5,647 bases of DNA from Ruminococcaceae bacterium UBA5891 (GTDB taxonomy: Bacteria; Bacillota; Clostridia; Oscillospirales; Acutalibacteraceae): contig DJET01000081.1 in NCBI GenBank assembly GCA_002431945.1, forward strand, positions 1 through 5,647, read 5' to 3'. Shown here in pieces: positions 5,334 to 5,647 of the stretch (positions within the stretch are counted from its first letter, which is position 1; each line of letters starts with the position of its first letter). The notes under the pieces were generated by a model. The model was not told the DNA's origin. It saw nothing but the letters and a program-made list of their open reading frames with translations, and searched no databases. A program made the translations under genes and the position numbers.

Positions 5334-5422
5334 TGTCATTCTGAGCGCGAAGCGCGAAAGAATCCGTATTCCCCTTAAAAGGAAAACGGATTGCCACGCA
5401 CCTAACGGCGCTTGCAATGACA
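5334..5422. repeat. Palindromic unit of repeat copy 1
   Basis: The unit is bounded by TGTCATT (5334-5340) and its complement AATGACA (5416-5422). An inner perfect 7-bp pair is AATCCGT (5361-5367) with ACGGATT (5386-5392), and the tip CCTTAAAAGG can also pair. The left arm contains the mini-hairpin GCGC-GAA-GCGC (5345-5355). A long, branched stem-loop is expected on either strand. No transposase or coding frame lies inside. Confidence 0.8.
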
Positions 5423-5477
5423 AGGTAAGCGAAAGTTTATCCGCACGCCTTATTGTATTTGCAATAACTAAACGATA

Positions 5478-5570
5478 TGTCATTCTGAACGCGAAGCGTG
5501 AAAGAATCCGTAATTCCCCTTTTAAAGAGAAACGGATTGCCACAGCCGTTTACACGGCTTCGCAATGACA
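5478..5570. repeat. Palindromic unit of repeat copy 2
   Basis: This copy has the same architecture: TGTCATT (5478-5484), AATCCGT (5505-5511), ACGGATT (5532-5538) and AATGACA (5564-5570). Its left mini-hairpin is ACGC-GAA-GCGT (5489-5499). The right arm carries a second small hairpin, AGCCGT-TTAC-ACGGCT, where copy 1 has an unrelated stretch. It is 4 bp longer than copy 1. Confidence 0.8.
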
Positions 5571-5624
5571 AGGTAAGCGAAAGTTTATCCGCACACCTTA
5601 TATATTTGCAATAACTAAACGGCT

Positions 5625-5647
5625 TGTCATTCTGAGCGCGAAGCGTG
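5625..5647 (+). repeat. Start of a further repeat copy, cut by the window edge
   Basis: TGTCATT (5625-5631) followed by CTGAGCGCGAAGCGTG repeats the left end of the palindromic unit. It lies 147 bp after the same point in copy 2, showing that the array continues beyond the window. Confidence 0.85.

Larger units (their letters stand above)
5288..5647. repeat. Tandem array of ~145-bp intergenic repeats, continuing past the window
   Basis: All 360 bases after the lipoprotein stop codon are repeat DNA. A shortened copy (5288-5333) is followed by two full copies (5334-5477, 144 bp; 5478-5624, 147 bp) and the start of a fourth (5625-5647). Each full copy is an imperfect palindrome, then a constant connector beginning AGGTAAGCGAAAGTTTATCC and ending near AACTAAACG. 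No gene, tRNA or canonical U-tract terminator is visible. The TGTCATTCTGAGCG...GAATC end resembles, from memory, a widely scattered class of bacterial intergenic repeats. Frames crossing it encode duplicated S-R-F-A-L-R-M-T-type peptides and look spurious. The palindromes could block transcription or exonucleases at the operon end. Confidence 0.9.

Noticed and set aside
5188..5397. Minus-strand open frame of 69 codons spanning the end of the lipoprotein gene and the first repeats
   Set aside because: It runs antisense to the supported lipoprotein tail and into repeat DNA, with no recognisable motif.
5307..5543. Minus-strand open frame of 78 codons across the terminal repeats
   Set aside because: Its peptide contains the same segment twice because it reads through two repeat copies, and it has no family features. 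It is a by-product of the repeat.
5437..5593. TTATCCGCA at 5437-5445 and 5585-5593 as DnaA boxes
   Set aside because: Each differs from the TTATCCACA consensus by one base, and both lie at the same place in the repeat connector, so they are copies of one sequence rather than an origin cluster.
5334..5647. CRISPR array
   Set aside because: The repeated unit is ~145 bp with conserved connectors and internal palindromes; there are no short repeats with unique spacers.

Overview
The window looks like chromosomal DNA of a low- to medium-GC member of the Clostridia, probably an uncultured Oscillospirales/Ruminococcaceae-type gut bacterium. This is inferred from the protein style: a clostridial YidC without a lipobox, a 44-residue L34, strong AGGAGG ribosome binding sites, and a VTC-domain/DUF4956/Cthe_2159-like gene set. 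No taxonomic marker was searched.

Region 1 (1-1746, minus strand) is the conserved rpmH-rnpA-yidD-yidC operon: ribosomal protein L34, the RNase P protein subunit, the YidD insertion factor and the YidC/Oxa1 insertase. The first bases of a further gene, by synteny perhaps jag/khpB, lie at the window edge. A near-perfect sigma-A promoter with an AT-rich UP-like stretch drives it. An attenuator-like stem-loop sits exactly at the rpmH stop codon. rnpA and yidD overlap by 29 nt.

Region 2 (1747-1979) is a 233-bp AT-rich divergent intergenic region. It holds the rpmH promoter on one strand and, on the other, the control region of the rightward operon: a perfect 16-bp palindrome, GTT-type direct repeats and two possible -10 boxes. 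dnaA and oriC, which often face rpmH, are not seen.

Region 3 (1980-5287, plus strand) is a tight three-gene operon: a VTC-type triphosphate-tunnel polyphosphate polymerase domain protein, a DUF4956 membrane protein overlapping it by 8 bp, and 4 nt further on a 635-residue Asp/Gly-rich beta-helix lipoprotein of the Cthe_2159 carbohydrate-binding type. A reasonable hypothesis is a modular cytosol-membrane-surface system: a cytosolic polymer-forming domain, a membrane partner, and an exported calcium/polymer-binding lipoprotein. No member has a function proven by this sequence.

Region 4 (5288-5647) is non-coding. It is a head-to-tail array of ~145-bp repeats, each containing an 89-93-bp imperfect palindrome bounded by TGTCATT and AATGACA. 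It starts at the lipoprotein stop codon and runs off the window. Open frames across it appear spurious.
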